Source: a bacterium
GTDB lineage: Bacteria; Cyanobacteriota; Sericytochromatia; S15B-MN24; UBA4093
NCBI GenBank assembly: GCA_017744355.1
Contig: JAGIBK010000007.1
Location: 1-64,000, forward strand
Reading direction: 5' to 3'
DNA length: 64,000 nt
The notes beneath the pieces were generated by a model. The model was given only the letters and a program-made list of their open reading frames with translations. It had not been told where the DNA came from and did not search any database. The position numbers and the translations under genes were made by a program. Positions 25,063 to 35,180 of the stretch are shown here, piece after piece. How positions within the stretch are numbered: the stretch's first letter is position 1; each line of letters begins with the position of its first letter.

Positions 25063-26046
25063 ATGGCGATTCAGGGAGCGGATACGTTCCAGACCAACAA
25101 TTACCGCACCCTGCTCGGTCGCTTGCACCAGGCCGTGGCGGCCCCTTCGAGCGCGCCCCCCGCCCCCGAGGCAGGCCTCGGCCAGGACACCTTCGTCCGC
25201 GCGGGCGGTGGCACCTATACGGTCCAGGAGGGCGATAGCCTCTCGAAGATCGCCCGCAAGCTCCTCGGCGATGGCAACCGCTGGCCCGAGCTCTTCGCCG
25301 CTAACCGCGGGACCCTCCAGGACCCGAACCGTATCTTCCCCGGCCAGGTGCTGACCATCCCCGGCAAGGCCGCCGAGCCCGTCGCGGCCCAGGCGCAGCC
25401 TGCTGCCCCCGCTGAGCCTTCCCAGCCTGCCACCCCCGCCCCCAAGGCCGTCTACGGCGCCTTCACCGCCATGCTCTCGTCGATGCACGACATGGTCGCC
25501 TGGCTCTACGGGCCCAAGCCCGAGGCCAAGCCTGAAGCGAAGCCCGAGGCCAAGCCCGATAGCAACCTCGCCTCGGTCACGACCGAGCAGCTCAAGCAGC
25601 TGGGAGCGACCGACAAGGACGCGTTCTTCGACGTCCTGCGCCCGGCCGCCGAAGCCGCCGAAGAGAAGTACGGCGTGCCTGCCGCGGTCACCCTCGCCCA
25701 GGCAGCCCTCGAGTCGGGCTGGGGCAAGTCTGCCATCGGCGGCTATAACGTCTTCGGCATCAAGGGCAAGGGCCCCGCCGGCACCACCTCGGTCAACACC
25801 TCGGAGTACGAGAACGGCCGCTACATCCGGATCGACGCCAACTTCGCCAAGTACCACAACTTCGAGCAGGCGATCGAGGAGCACGCCAAGGTCCTCCTGC
25901 GCCCCTACTACACCAAGGCCATGGAGCAGTACAAGAGGGACAAGGACCCCAAGGCGTTCGCCACCAACATCACCGGGATCTACGCCACGGACCCCAACTA
26001 CGACGACAAGCTGATCTCGATCATGAACACCTACGAGCTGGCCTAG
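25063..26046 (+). CDS. LysM-domain glucosaminidase (FlgJ-type muramidase/glucosaminidase fold)
   Basis: 327 residues from ATG 25063, with AGGGGGG about 6 bases upstream. A LysM peptidoglycan-binding domain spans about 51-103 (TYTVQEGDSLSKIARKLL to FPGQVLTIPG), followed by a Pro/Ala linker with four KPEA repeats and a glucosaminidase domain from about 190 (AAEEKYGVPAAVTLAQAAL, ESGWGKSAIGGYNVFGIKG). The Glu in LESGWG is the expected catalytic acid. It should cut peptidoglycan glycan chains. No signal peptide is visible, so export may use another route, as for FlgJ-like proteins. The upstream repeats suggest co-regulation with other hydrolases. Confidence 0.87.
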   Translation: MAIQGADTFQTNNYRTLLGRLHQAVAAPSSAPPAPEAGLGQDTFVRAGGGTYTVQEGDSLSKIARKLLGDGNRWPELFAANRGTLQDPNRIFPGQVLTIPGKAAEPVAAQAQPAAPAEPSQPATPAPKAVYGAFTAMLSSMHDMVAWLYGPKPEAKPEAKPEAKPDSNLASVTTEQLKQLGATDKDAFFDVLRPAAEAAEEKYGVPAAVTLAQAALESGWGKSAIGGYNVFGIKGKGPAGTTSVNTSEYENGRYIRIDANFAKYHNFEQAIEEHAKVLLRPYYTKAMEQYKRDKDPKAFATNITGIYATDPNYDDKLISIMNTYELA

Positions 26047-26055
26047 TCAGCCTTT

Positions 26056-26092
26056 ACAAGGGGCCCCGGCGCACTGCGCCGGGGCCCCTTGT
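26056..26092. terminator. bidirectional terminator hairpin
   Basis: A 17-bp stem (ACAAGGGGCCCCGGCGC and complement) with a 3-base loop separates the convergent glucosaminidase and tcdA genes. Confidence 0.8.
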
Positions 26093-26110
26093 CGTGGGTG
26101 TTAGGTGCGC

Positions 26111-26893
26111 TTAGCGAGCCTTGGCCTTGCGCCGCAGGGGAGGGGCTCCAATCACGGTCCGGGGCGGGATCACGTCGCCCAAGAGGTAGCGGATCCCCTC
26201 GGACGCGACGAAGAACCCGAAGGTCCCTGGCATGTAGCTGATGGTGCCGTTCACAGTCTTCTGGGGGCCGGCGCCGGGCACCCACTCGCGCTCGATGTGG
26301 GGCAGGGCGGGCTCGTCCGAGAAGACCGCCCGCACCCCCGGGGCGATCCCGTTCTTGCGGCAGAGCTTGCGCATGGCGGTGGCCATGGGGCAGCCGTAGG
26401 TCTCAAGAAGGTCGGTGACCTTCACCCGGGTCGGGTCCACCCGCGCGCCGGCGCCCATGCTCGACACCACGAACACGCCGCGGTCCTGGGCGGCCTTGAT
26501 GAGGCCCACCTTGGAAGTGAGGGCGTCGATGCAGTCGAGGACCACGTCCACGTCGTCGGGCAGGAAGTTGGCGGCCTCACTCGGCGAGATCCGTTCCTGG
26601 ATGAGGTTCAGCTTGATGTCCGGGTTGATGTCGCGCAGGCGCTCGGCCATCACCTCGACCTTGGAGCGCCCGACGCTGGAGGTGAGGGCGACCACCTGGC
26701 GGTTGCAGTTGGAAGAGGCGACCACGTCCATGTCGATCAGGGTCAGGGTGCCGACGCCCGCGCGGCCCAGGGCCTCCACGCACGAGCCCCCCACCCCGCC
26801 GACGCCCGCGACTAGGACGTGCGCGTTGCGCAGCCGCTCCAGCCCGGGGTCGCCCACCAGGATGTGGGTGCGTTCCGCTAGTTCCTGCCTCAT
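26111..26893 (-). CDS. tcdA: tRNA threonylcarbamoyladenosine dehydratase TcdA
   Basis: 260 residues. It is an E1-like ThiF-fold enzyme with the nucleotide-binding loop VAGVGGVGGSCVEAL and the Asn/Arg ATP contacts in SSNCNRQVVAL; CIDALTSKVGLI, SSMGAGARVDPTRV and the late SYMPGTFGFFVASE are typical of the TcdA branch. It makes cyclic t6A (ct6A) from t6A in an ATP-dependent dehydration. It lies 12 bases after tatD and is probably co-transcribed. Together with tsaD it covers the two late steps of this A37 modification. Confidence 0.9.
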   Translation of the reverse strand: MRQELAERTHILVGDPGLERLRNAHVLVAGVGGVGGSCVEALGRAGVGTLTLIDMDVVASSNCNRQVVALTSSVGRSKVEVMAERLRDINPDIKLNLIQERISPSEAANFLPDDVDVVLDCIDALTSKVGLIKAAQDRGVFVVSSMGAGARVDPTRVKVTDLLETYGCPMATAMRKLCRKNGIAPGVRAVFSDEPALPHIEREWVPGAGPQKTVNGTISYMPGTFGFFVASEGIRYLLGDVIPPRTVIGAPPLRRKAKAR

Positions 26894-26905
26894 GATTCCT
26901 CTTTC

Positions 26906-27652
26906 CTACGTGATGCCGAACAATTCCCGCCCGGTGGCGTCCGAGCAGGCCAGGACTTCTTCCGTTGTTTCCCCTCTGAGCCGTGCGATCGCCTCGGCCA
27001 CGTCCAAGAGCGCGCTCGGCTCGTTGCGTCGTCCCCGCCACGTCTCGGGCGAGAGGTCGGGGGCGTCGGTTTCGAGCACGTAGCCGTCCTTGGGACAGCT
27101 TGCGATCGCCTTGTGCAGCTTCTGGGCGCTGGGCCAGGTGCCGATCCCCCCCAGGCCCAGCTTGAAGCCGAGACTCAGGTAGCGCTTGGCCACTTCCTGC
27201 GAGCCCGAGAAGGCATGCACCACCCCCTTGAGCCCCGGCCGCCCCTTGAGCAGGGCGAGCATGGGCTCGTGGACGTGGACCACGTGCAGGATGAGTGGCA
27301 GCCCGAAGGCCTCGGCCAGATCGAGCTGGGCCGCGCAGAGGGCCTCGCTCGTCTCTTTCATGAAGCGCTTGTCGAGCCCGGTCTCTCCCACCGCGACGAA
27401 GCGGCCCGTTTGGAGGGCTGCCTCCAGGCGCGAAAGCGCGTCGGGAGGATGGTCGAAGACCGGGTGCAGGCCTGCGGCGTAGTGGAGCGCGAGGCCCGGG
27501 ACCGAGAGGGCCGGGCGCTCGAACTCGGCGACCGTCACCCCCGGCACCACCAGCGACGAGAGGCCTTTTTCGCAGGCACGCGCGGCGACTTCGAGCCGGT
27601 CGGGGTCGAAGGCGGTGTCGTCGAAGTGGCAGTGCGAGTCCAGGTGGCCCAT
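26906..27652 (-). CDS. tatD: TatD-family metal-dependent hydrolase (DNase-type)
   Basis: 248 residues. The metal-ligand pattern of the family is present: LDSHCHFDD, GLHPVF, VGETGLD, ILHVVHVHEP, VVHAFSGS and LETDAP. The family comprises 3'-5' exonucleases and related amidohydrolase-fold hydrolases acting in DNA repair or degradation. It is followed by tcdA after 12 bases and preceded by the STN gene after 38 bases. A minus-strand TACGAT just upstream could be a -10. Confidence 0.88.
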   Translation of the reverse strand: MGHLDSHCHFDDTAFDPDRLEVAARACEKGLSSLVVPGVTVAEFERPALSVPGLALHYAAGLHPVFDHPPDALSRLEAALQTGRFVAVGETGLDKRFMKETSEALCAAQLDLAEAFGLPLILHVVHVHEPMLALLKGRPGLKGVVHAFSGSQEVAKRYLSLGFKLGLGGIGTWPSAQKLHKAIASCPKDGYVLETDAPDLSPETWRGRRNEPSALLDVAEAIARLRGETTEEVLACSDATGRELFGIT

Positions 27653-27690
27653 GGGCCTTCTATCGTACCGAAAGCGCCTCTTGCCGTCAC

Positions 27691-28032
27691 CTACTCCTGG
27701 TCGGGGCGGATGATGAGGGTCTTTCCGGTCTTCTTGTAGGAGAGACCGTTGGCCAAGAGCAGGCTGGTGAAGGCCTCGTCGAGGGTGACCCCGCGCAGGT
27801 TCAGATCGACCTTGGTGCGCCCGACGTCGCTCGCGAGCGCCACGTTGTAGCCGCCCTTGTCGCAGATCAGCATGAGGGCCTCGCGCAGAGGCAGGTCGGT
27901 GGCCTGGATGAAGAGGCTGTCGCGCTTGGGGAAGAGGCCCCCGTCCGGCGTCAGGGTGTTGGCTTGCGCGCGGCCATGGCCGAGGCAGAGGACGAGGCTC
28001 AAGATGGCCAGGATCGCAGGGATCGCGCGCAT
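27691..28032 (-). CDS. small periplasmic STN-domain protein
   Basis: 113 residues from ATG 28030-28032 with AGGAGG 10 bases upstream. The signal peptide is cleaved near GRAQA. The rest is a single STN (secretin/TonB N-terminal short) domain: FIQATDLPLREALMLICDKGGYNVAL, VDLNLRGVTLDEAFTSLLLANGLSYKKTGKTLIIRP. STN domains normally lead secretins or TonB-dependent receptors; here nothing follows. It may partner with a secretin encoded elsewhere. Divergent from the MFS gene. Confidence 0.8.
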   Translation of the reverse strand: MRAIPAILAILSLVLCLGHGRAQANTLTPDGGLFPKRDSLFIQATDLPLREALMLICDKGGYNVALASDVGRTKVDLNLRGVTLDEAFTSLLLANGLSYKKTGKTLIIRPDQE

Positions 28033-28069
28033 CGACTCATCCCTCCTCGCAACAAGCGGACGTCCCTTT

Positions 28070-28075
28070 ATCATA
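28070..28075 (-). promoter_or_regulatory. -10 box for the STN gene
   Basis: TATGAT on the minus strand, about 38 bases before the start codon, in the divergent region with the MFS gene. No matching -35 is obvious. Confidence 0.4.
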
Positions 28076-28154
28076 GCAGCTAGCAGGGAGGGCGCGGGTC
28101 GTGCTACGCTGGATCTCCGCCCCAAAGCCTTGACCCCACTGAAAGAGAGCCCCC

Positions 28155-29399
28155 GTGACCACCGACAAGCCCGCCGGATTCCGCAAGGCCGTCAACGTGC
28201 TTCGGCCCGGCCCCTTCCGGCGCTACATGATCGGCGAGGGGATCTCGGTCACGGGCACCTGGATGCAGAACATGGCCCAGGGCTGGGTCATGGCCCAGCT
28301 CACCCAGTCGGCCTTCATGCTGGGGCTCGTCAACTTCGCCTCGGGCCTGCCCATGCTCTTGCTCACCATGACCGGCGGGGTCTTCGCCGATCGCCACGAC
28401 AAGCGCACCATCCTGATCGTCGCCCAGCTGGTGCAGATCGTCACGGCGATCACCATGGGCGTCCTGGTCCTGAAGGGCTGGGTGGCCATGTGGCACGTGA
28501 TGGCGATCGCGGTCGTGCTCGGCGTGGTCCAGGCCTTCGAGATGCCCGCCGTCTCGGCCTTCGTGCCCGAGCTGGTCGAAAAGGACGAGATCGCCGACGC
28601 CATCGCCATGGACCGGACGATCTTCCATGCGACGCGCCTGGTGGGCCCGGCTCTGGCCGGCTGGATCATCGGGGTCTTCGGGGCGGCGATCGCCTACTTC
28701 TCCAACGCCTTCAGCTTCCTGGCGCTTTTGGTCTCGCTGGGAACCCTCAAGCCGCGCGCGGCGGGCACCGCCGAAGAGGAAGCCGAGCGCCAGACCGGCA
28801 TGAAGGAGGGCTTCGCCTACATCCGTAGCGATCGCCTGACCATGGCGATGATCGGCCTGATGGCGGCGAACACGGTCTTCGTCTTCCCCTTGACCGCCAT
28901 CCTGATGCCCCTGTACGCGACCAAGACCCTGGGCCTCGGCCCCGACGGGATGGGCCTGTTGATGGCGATCACCGGGGCGGGCTCGGTCGGTGGCGCGCTG
29001 GGCCTCCTGAACGTCGCGCGCGACAAGCGCCTGGGGCGGCTCGGGTTCGCCTGCACGGGCATGGTGCTTGCGCTCTTGGGCCTCTCGGCGGCGGCCAACT
29101 TCATGATGGCGGCGCCCCTGATCGCGCTCTTGGCCGTCTCCAGCTCGACCTTCTTTGGCCTCGCCAACACGACGATCCTGGAGCGGGCGCCCGAGACCAT
29201 GCGCGGGCGCGTCTCGTCGATCGCAGGCCTTGCGACCTTTGGCCTGATGCCGGTGGCGGGCCTGGTGCTCACGAGCCTCGCGGACGTCATCGGGATCCGC
29301 CTGGCCCTGGGCTTTGCGTCGTGCTGTTTCGCCCTGGCGGCGGCCTACACCCTCCTGGGCCCGGTCGCGCGTCTCAACGCGAAGCCCGCCGAGGGCTAG
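28155..29399 (+). CDS. MFS transporter, EntS-like (MFS_3) family
   Basis: 414 residues from a GTG preceded by AAAGAGAG. The N-terminus GPFRRYMIGEGISVTGTWMQNMAQGWVM and the inter-helix loop GGVFADRHDKRTIL match the EntS/MdtG-like exporter branch. About twelve hydrophobic helices can be counted. Substrates of the family are siderophores, drugs or other small molecules; nothing here fixes the substrate. Its last codons overlap the convergent DUF2721 gene by 4 bases. Confidence 0.85.
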   Translation: MTTDKPAGFRKAVNVLRPGPFRRYMIGEGISVTGTWMQNMAQGWVMAQLTQSAFMLGLVNFASGLPMLLLTMTGGVFADRHDKRTILIVAQLVQIVTAITMGVLVLKGWVAMWHVMAIAVVLGVVQAFEMPAVSAFVPELVEKDEIADAIAMDRTIFHATRLVGPALAGWIIGVFGAAIAYFSNAFSFLALLVSLGTLKPRAAGTAEEEAERQTGMKEGFAYIRSDRLTMAMIGLMAANTVFVFPLTAILMPLYATKTLGLGPDGMGLLMAITGAGSVGGALGLLNVARDKRLGRLGFACTGMVLALLGLSAAANFMMAAPLIALLAVSSSTFFGLANTTILERAPETMRGRVSSIAGLATFGLMPVAGLVLTSLADVIGIRLALGFASCCFALAAAYTLLGPVARLNAKPAEG

Positions 29400-29911
29400 A
29401 CGCCGCGGAAGCTGCGCTCGGCTTCTTTCGCCGTCTCCTGGTCGAAGAGACCCAGTTCGTAGCGCAGCACCCGGAAGGTGAGGCGCACTTCCAGCAACTC
29501 CATCACCAGCGCCGCCAGCACCAGGACCAGCCCGCTGAGGAAGGTGACCTTGGGGGCATGGGTCAGGTTCTTGAGCTGGAAGTACTGCATCGCCGCGATC
29601 AGGAACGAGGTGGAGATGATGCAGGCGATCGCCGCGTAGAGCAGGAAGATCGCATCGCGCATGTGCTTCGAGCGCCGAAAGATCAGGGCGATCTGCCGAT
29701 CCAGGCTCTTGATCCGCAGCGACTCGGTGACCGAGATCGGGTCCAGGCGCTGGTATTCGCGGCGTTCGGCGTTCAGGGCGCGGATCCGATCCACCAGCGA
29801 CGAGTACTTGCTCTGGGCGTTGGAGGCAAGGATCGCGCACGCCGAGATGGCGACCGCGGGCGCGAGCGCCGAAGAGATGAAGGGCGTGGCATCGAGCGTC
29901 TGCGTAAACAT
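29396..29911 (-). CDS. DUF2721 membrane protein
   Basis: 171 residues. Three membrane helices are visible: near 13-30 (ISSALAPAVAISACAILAS), 88-110 (AIFLLYAAIACIISTSFLIAAMQ) and 121-141 (VTFLSGLVLVLAALVMELLEV). The DUF2721 hallmark LAPAVAISACAILASNAQSKYSSLVDRIRAL is split by short loops. The family is widespread and uncharacterised. The last bases overlap the end of the MFS gene. Confidence 0.8.
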   Translation of the reverse strand: MFTQTLDATPFISSALAPAVAISACAILASNAQSKYSSLVDRIRALNAERREYQRLDPISVTESLRIKSLDRQIALIFRRSKHMRDAIFLLYAAIACIISTSFLIAAMQYFQLKNLTHAPKVTFLSGLVLVLAALVMELLEVRLTFRVLRYELGLFDQETAKEAERSFRGV

Positions 29912-30018
29912 GGCCCCTTCATGCTAGGCGAAAAGCGCAGGCCCTTCAAGCCGCCGTGTCCAGGCCCTTGAAAATAACACGCAACTTTTTCGCGCGACCG
30001 GCGATAAGTAGGATAGGC

Positions 30019-30035
30019 ATTAACGAACAGTTAAG
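30019..30035 (+). promoter_or_regulatory. 11-bp direct repeat upstream of the phospholipase D gene
   Basis: ATTAAC (30019) and GTTAAG (30030) are spaced by 11 bp; a TTGA follows one base out of phase. A possible promoter TTTTTC (29986), 17 bp, TAGGAT (30009) lies just upstream, which would put the repeats at the transcription start, a position suiting repression. The alternative is activation of a promoter further down. Confidence 0.45.
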
Positions 30036-30069
30036 CCGCGTTGAGATTTCCTTCAAGGGAAAGGATCAC

Positions 30070-31158
30070 ATGATGCAGATTCGCCGCTCGATCAAGCACC
30101 TCCTGGTCACCGCCGTCGCGAGCATGAGCTTGCTGGTGGGTTGCGGGGTGCCGATGCTCTCGGTCGATGGCTCCGATCAGGGGAAGCTGTCGGCCAAGGC
30201 GCACAAGCCCGGTGAGCTGTCGCTGTACGTGATGCCCGAAGCCGGTCACCAGCCCATCCTCGACGCCATCAACAGCGCCAAGAAGTCGATCTGGCTCGAG
30301 ATGTACCTCTTGACCTACTCGGGCGTCACCAAGGAGATCACCGACGCGCTGATCGCCAAGTCCAAGGCGGGCGTCGACGTGCGGATCATCCTCGAGAACC
30401 AGCCCTTCGTCATGCCGGTCCCCCCGAAGCCGGGCGAGCTGCCCAAGCCCCCCATCAACGTCAACCGCGCCGCCCTCGAGGTGCTGACCGCGAACGGCGT
30501 GCGGGTCAAGCGCTCCAGCCCCCAGTTCGTCTTCACCCACCAGAAGTCCATGATCATCGACGGCCAGAGCGCCTGGATCATGACGATGAACTTCTCGGCC
30601 GCCGCCTTCCAGAAGAACCGCGAGTACCTGGTGGTCGACACGTCACCCTCGGACGTCAAGGAGCTCAAGGAGATCTTCATGGCCGACTGGGATGAGCGTC
30701 CCATCGTGCCCAAGGACGAGGATCTGGTCGTCAGCCCGACCAACTCCAAGGATCGCATCATCAAGCTGATCGACTCGGCCAAGAAGGACCTCACGGTCCA
30801 GGTGGAGTTCCTGGACGATCCGGACGTGGTGGCCCACATGGGCGCTCGCAAGAAGGCAGGCGCGAACGTCACGGTCCAGCTCTCGTACCACGCCCCCGAC
30901 AAGCAGACGGGCTACGACGGCAACGCCAAGCAGCTCAAGCAGCTCAACGACGCCGGCATCACCGACGTCAAGTTCATCAAGACGGTCGGCCTGCACGCCA
31001 AGCTGATCATCGCCGACGGCGCCAAGGCCTACATCGGATCGGAGAACCTGACGACCAACTCGCTGACCCGTAACCGCGAGATGGGCATCATCATCGACGA
31101 CAAGGGCATCGTCGCGAAGCTGGCCCAGGTCGCCGGCAAGGACTGGGCCGCCAACTAG
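30070..31158 (+). CDS. phospholipase D-like lipoprotein
   Basis: 362 residues from ATG 30070 (a second ATG follows directly), with AAGGGAAAGG upstream. The signal peptide ends in lipobox LLVGC. Two HKD catalytic motifs are present: HQKSMIID starting at residue 157 and HAKLIIAD at 309, followed by GSENLT. It should cleave phosphodiester bonds of phospholipids or similar substrates on the cell surface. It leads a two-gene operon with a glycerophosphodiester phosphodiesterase 4 bases downstream, giving a lipid-to-glycerol-phosphate breakdown route. Confidence 0.88.
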   Translation: MMQIRRSIKHLLVTAVASMSLLVGCGVPMLSVDGSDQGKLSAKAHKPGELSLYVMPEAGHQPILDAINSAKKSIWLEMYLLTYSGVTKEITDALIAKSKAGVDVRIILENQPFVMPVPPKPGELPKPPINVNRAALEVLTANGVRVKRSSPQFVFTHQKSMIIDGQSAWIMTMNFSAAAFQKNREYLVVDTSPSDVKELKEIFMADWDERPIVPKDEDLVVSPTNSKDRIIKLIDSAKKDLTVQVEFLDDPDVVAHMGARKKAGANVTVQLSYHAPDKQTGYDGNAKQLKQLNDAGITDVKFIKTVGLHAKLIIADGAKAYIGSENLTTNSLTRNREMGIIIDDKGIVAKLAQVAGKDWAAN

Positions 31159-31162
31159 GCCC

Positions 31163-31930
31163 GTGGCGCCTCGTCCCTTCGACACCCAACACGCTCGCCC
31201 CCTGGTGATTGGTCACCGGGGGGCGATGGCCTGCGCGCCCGAGAATACCCTCGAAAGCTTCCGTGAGGCCTTCAAGCAGGGGGCCGACGGCGTGGAGTGC
31301 GACGTGCACCTGAGCGCCGACGGCCAGGTGGTCGTGCTGCACGACCACACGCTCGATCGCACGACCACGGGCAAGGGGCCGGTCGATGCCTTGCCCTATG
31401 CCGACCTGCGAGGGCTGGATGCGGGAAGCTGGTACGCGCCGCGCTTCGCAGGAGCGCACGTTCCCTTGCTCTGCGAGCTGCTGGCGCTGGTCCACGAGGT
31501 GGGGGAAGCGCGCGGGGTGATTCCCTACGTGGTGATCGAGCTGAAGGCAGGCTCGCGCCGCTACCCGGGCATCGAGGCGGCGGTCGTCGCCGAGGTGCGC
31601 AAGGCGGGGCTTGGTCACCGGGCGCTCTTCATCTCCTTCGACCACTTCGCCATCAAGACCCTCAAGGGCCTCGCGCCGGAGCTTGCCGGCGGCATCCTCT
31701 ACCGCGCCCTGCCCATCGATCCGCTGGCCATGGCCCGCGCGGCCGAGGCGGACGCCGTCGCGCCGGCCGTCGAGGACGTGGAGGCGGACCAGATCCGCGC
31801 GCTTCATGCAGCGGGTCTCTCGGTCTTCGCCTGGACGGTTCGGACTCCGGACGAGGCTCGCCGCATGGCGGCTGCCGGGGTGGACGCCTTCGGCGCCAAC
31901 GCGCCGGGCGAGATCCTGCGCGCCCTCTAG
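31163..31930 (+). CDS. glycerophosphodiester phosphodiesterase
   Basis: 255 residues from a GTG 4 bases after the phospholipase stop, without its own ribosome site, so translation is probably coupled. GDPD motifs: VIGHRGAMACAPENTLESF, ADGVECDVHLS, VVVLHDHTLDRTTTG, VVIELK and FAWTVRTPDEARRM. It releases glycerol-3-phosphate from deacylated phospholipids. It has no signal peptide, so it should act inside the cell on imported products. Confidence 0.9.
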   Translation: MAPRPFDTQHARPLVIGHRGAMACAPENTLESFREAFKQGADGVECDVHLSADGQVVVLHDHTLDRTTTGKGPVDALPYADLRGLDAGSWYAPRFAGAHVPLLCELLALVHEVGEARGVIPYVVIELKAGSRRYPGIEAAVVAEVRKAGLGHRALFISFDHFAIKTLKGLAPELAGGILYRALPIDPLAMARAAEADAVAPAVEDVEADQIRALHAAGLSVFAWTVRTPDEARRMAAAGVDAFGANAPGEILRAL

Positions 31931-32092
31931 CCATCCCCCGACCACTCCCGACATGCGCGCTGGCCGAGATCTTTCGGCCGCTCTGTCCGTGGCTTGAACG
32001 GCGACGGGCCGCTAGGGTTGAGGCGGAAGGTTTCTAGCGATCGAGCCTTGTCGCAGGACACTCCCTTGGCTGAAAAAGAGGAGGCGTCGCGC

Positions 32093-32983
32093 GTGAACAC
32101 CTGGGTACGCCTTGGATTCGGGCTAGCGGTCGTTGCGATTGGGGCGGGGTGCGGGGCGGCCCCCGCTCCACCCGGTCATGGCGGGGAGCCGCCGGTTGCG
32201 CCGCCCGTGGCTCCGCCGGTGGCACCGCCGGCCGCCGAGCCGACCCCGGTGCCCGTGACCTCGCCGCCGCCGATCGCGGGGCCGAGGCCGCCATATCCCT
32301 ACGCCACGCCCGCCCCGCCGGAGGTAGGGGCCCGCGAGGTGGCAGGCGTCATCTTGACCCGGGGCCAGCCCGCGAGCGGCATTCCCCTGACGGTGATCAA
32401 CAGCAGCACGGGCCGGACCTATCGGCTGACGACCGATACGAACGGGGTCTACCGGGTCAAGGACGTGCCCGAGGGCCGCTACTACGCCCACTTCTACAAC
32501 GACAGCGACAACAACAAGGTCGGCTTCTGGCGCACCCGGAGCCTCCAGGTGACGGCCTCGCACGGGGCGGTCTTCCCCGCCTGGGACGTCTACCTGGTCG
32601 GGATGCGCAACTCGCCGGGGCAGGGGCAATCGGTGAGCTTCCCCTTCACGGCACGGTTTGAACCCTACCCGTTGGCCATCAATTATCGCTTCCGTATCCA
32701 CGATCGGGGCGGGCCGAGCGGGCAGGCGCTCTTCGTCTCCGAGCTGGTCCCGGCCGAGGGCATTCGGACCTTCACCTTCACCGGGGCGGCCAACCAGGGA
32801 GGGCAGGGCCAGAGCGTGGCCGCGCTCGGCTCGGGCCGCTACCTCTGGGGCTACCAGTGGGACGCCGGACAGGCGGGCGAGGGGGGCTGCCTCTTCCAGG
32901 ACTTCGTCTCGGGCGGCAGCCGCGGGGTGGCGACGGGCCGCGAGTCCCTGGGCTATCCCGGGGATTTCCCGCGCCTGCGCTGA
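32093..32983 (+). CDS. proline-rich lipoprotein with carboxypeptidase-regulatory-like domain
   Basis: 296 residues from a GTG with GAGGAGG 9 bases upstream; an in-frame ATG 33 codons earlier lacks a ribosome site. The lipobox is AIGAGC. A long Pro/Ala/Val linker leads to a beta-sandwich domain (VAGVILTRGQPASGIPLTV, TDTNGVYRVKDVPEGRYYAHFY) of the carboxypeptidase-regulatory type, then a second beta-rich domain to the end. The first module is of the same general kind as in the lipoprotein array at 1-10.9 kb. No catalytic residues seen; a surface-exposed structural or binding role is inferred. Confidence 0.75.
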   Translation: MNTWVRLGFGLAVVAIGAGCGAAPAPPGHGGEPPVAPPVAPPVAPPAAEPTPVPVTSPPPIAGPRPPYPYATPAPPEVGAREVAGVILTRGQPASGIPLTVINSSTGRTYRLTTDTNGVYRVKDVPEGRYYAHFYNDSDNNKVGFWRTRSLQVTASHGAVFPAWDVYLVGMRNSPGQGQSVSFPFTARFEPYPLAINYRFRIHDRGGPSGQALFVSELVPAEGIRTFTFTGAANQGGQGQSVAALGSGRYLWGYQWDAGQAGEGGCLFQDFVSGGSRGVATGRESLGYPGDFPRLR

Positions 32984-33019
32984 TCCCCGATCCCCCGCCC
33001 CGCTAGGGGGCTGGGGGGA

Positions 33020-35059
<2,040 letters not shown>

Positions 35060-35141
35060 GCGCATCCCCTTTCGCCCCTCGAGCATCCAACAAAACCGGG
35101 CGGGTGTCGACTTTGTCGGGCCCTCTCTCACCACTGGCTGC

Positions 35142-35171
35142 TTGACGTCACCGGGCCAGGCGCCGTAGCGT
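35142..35171 (+). promoter_or_regulatory. promoter of the phosphatase-helicase pair, probably leaderless
   Basis: TTGACG (35142-35147), 18 bp, TAGCGT (35166-35171). The -10 ends 9 bases before ATG 35181, so the transcript would start within a few bases of the start codon. There is no Shine-Dalgarno sequence before this ATG. Confidence 0.5.
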
Positions 35172-35180
35172 TAGAACACC

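Noticed and set aside
25519..25560. CRISPR-like or DNA repeat at the KPEA-coding stretch
   Set aside because: It is a short in-frame coding repeat of a linker, without spacers.
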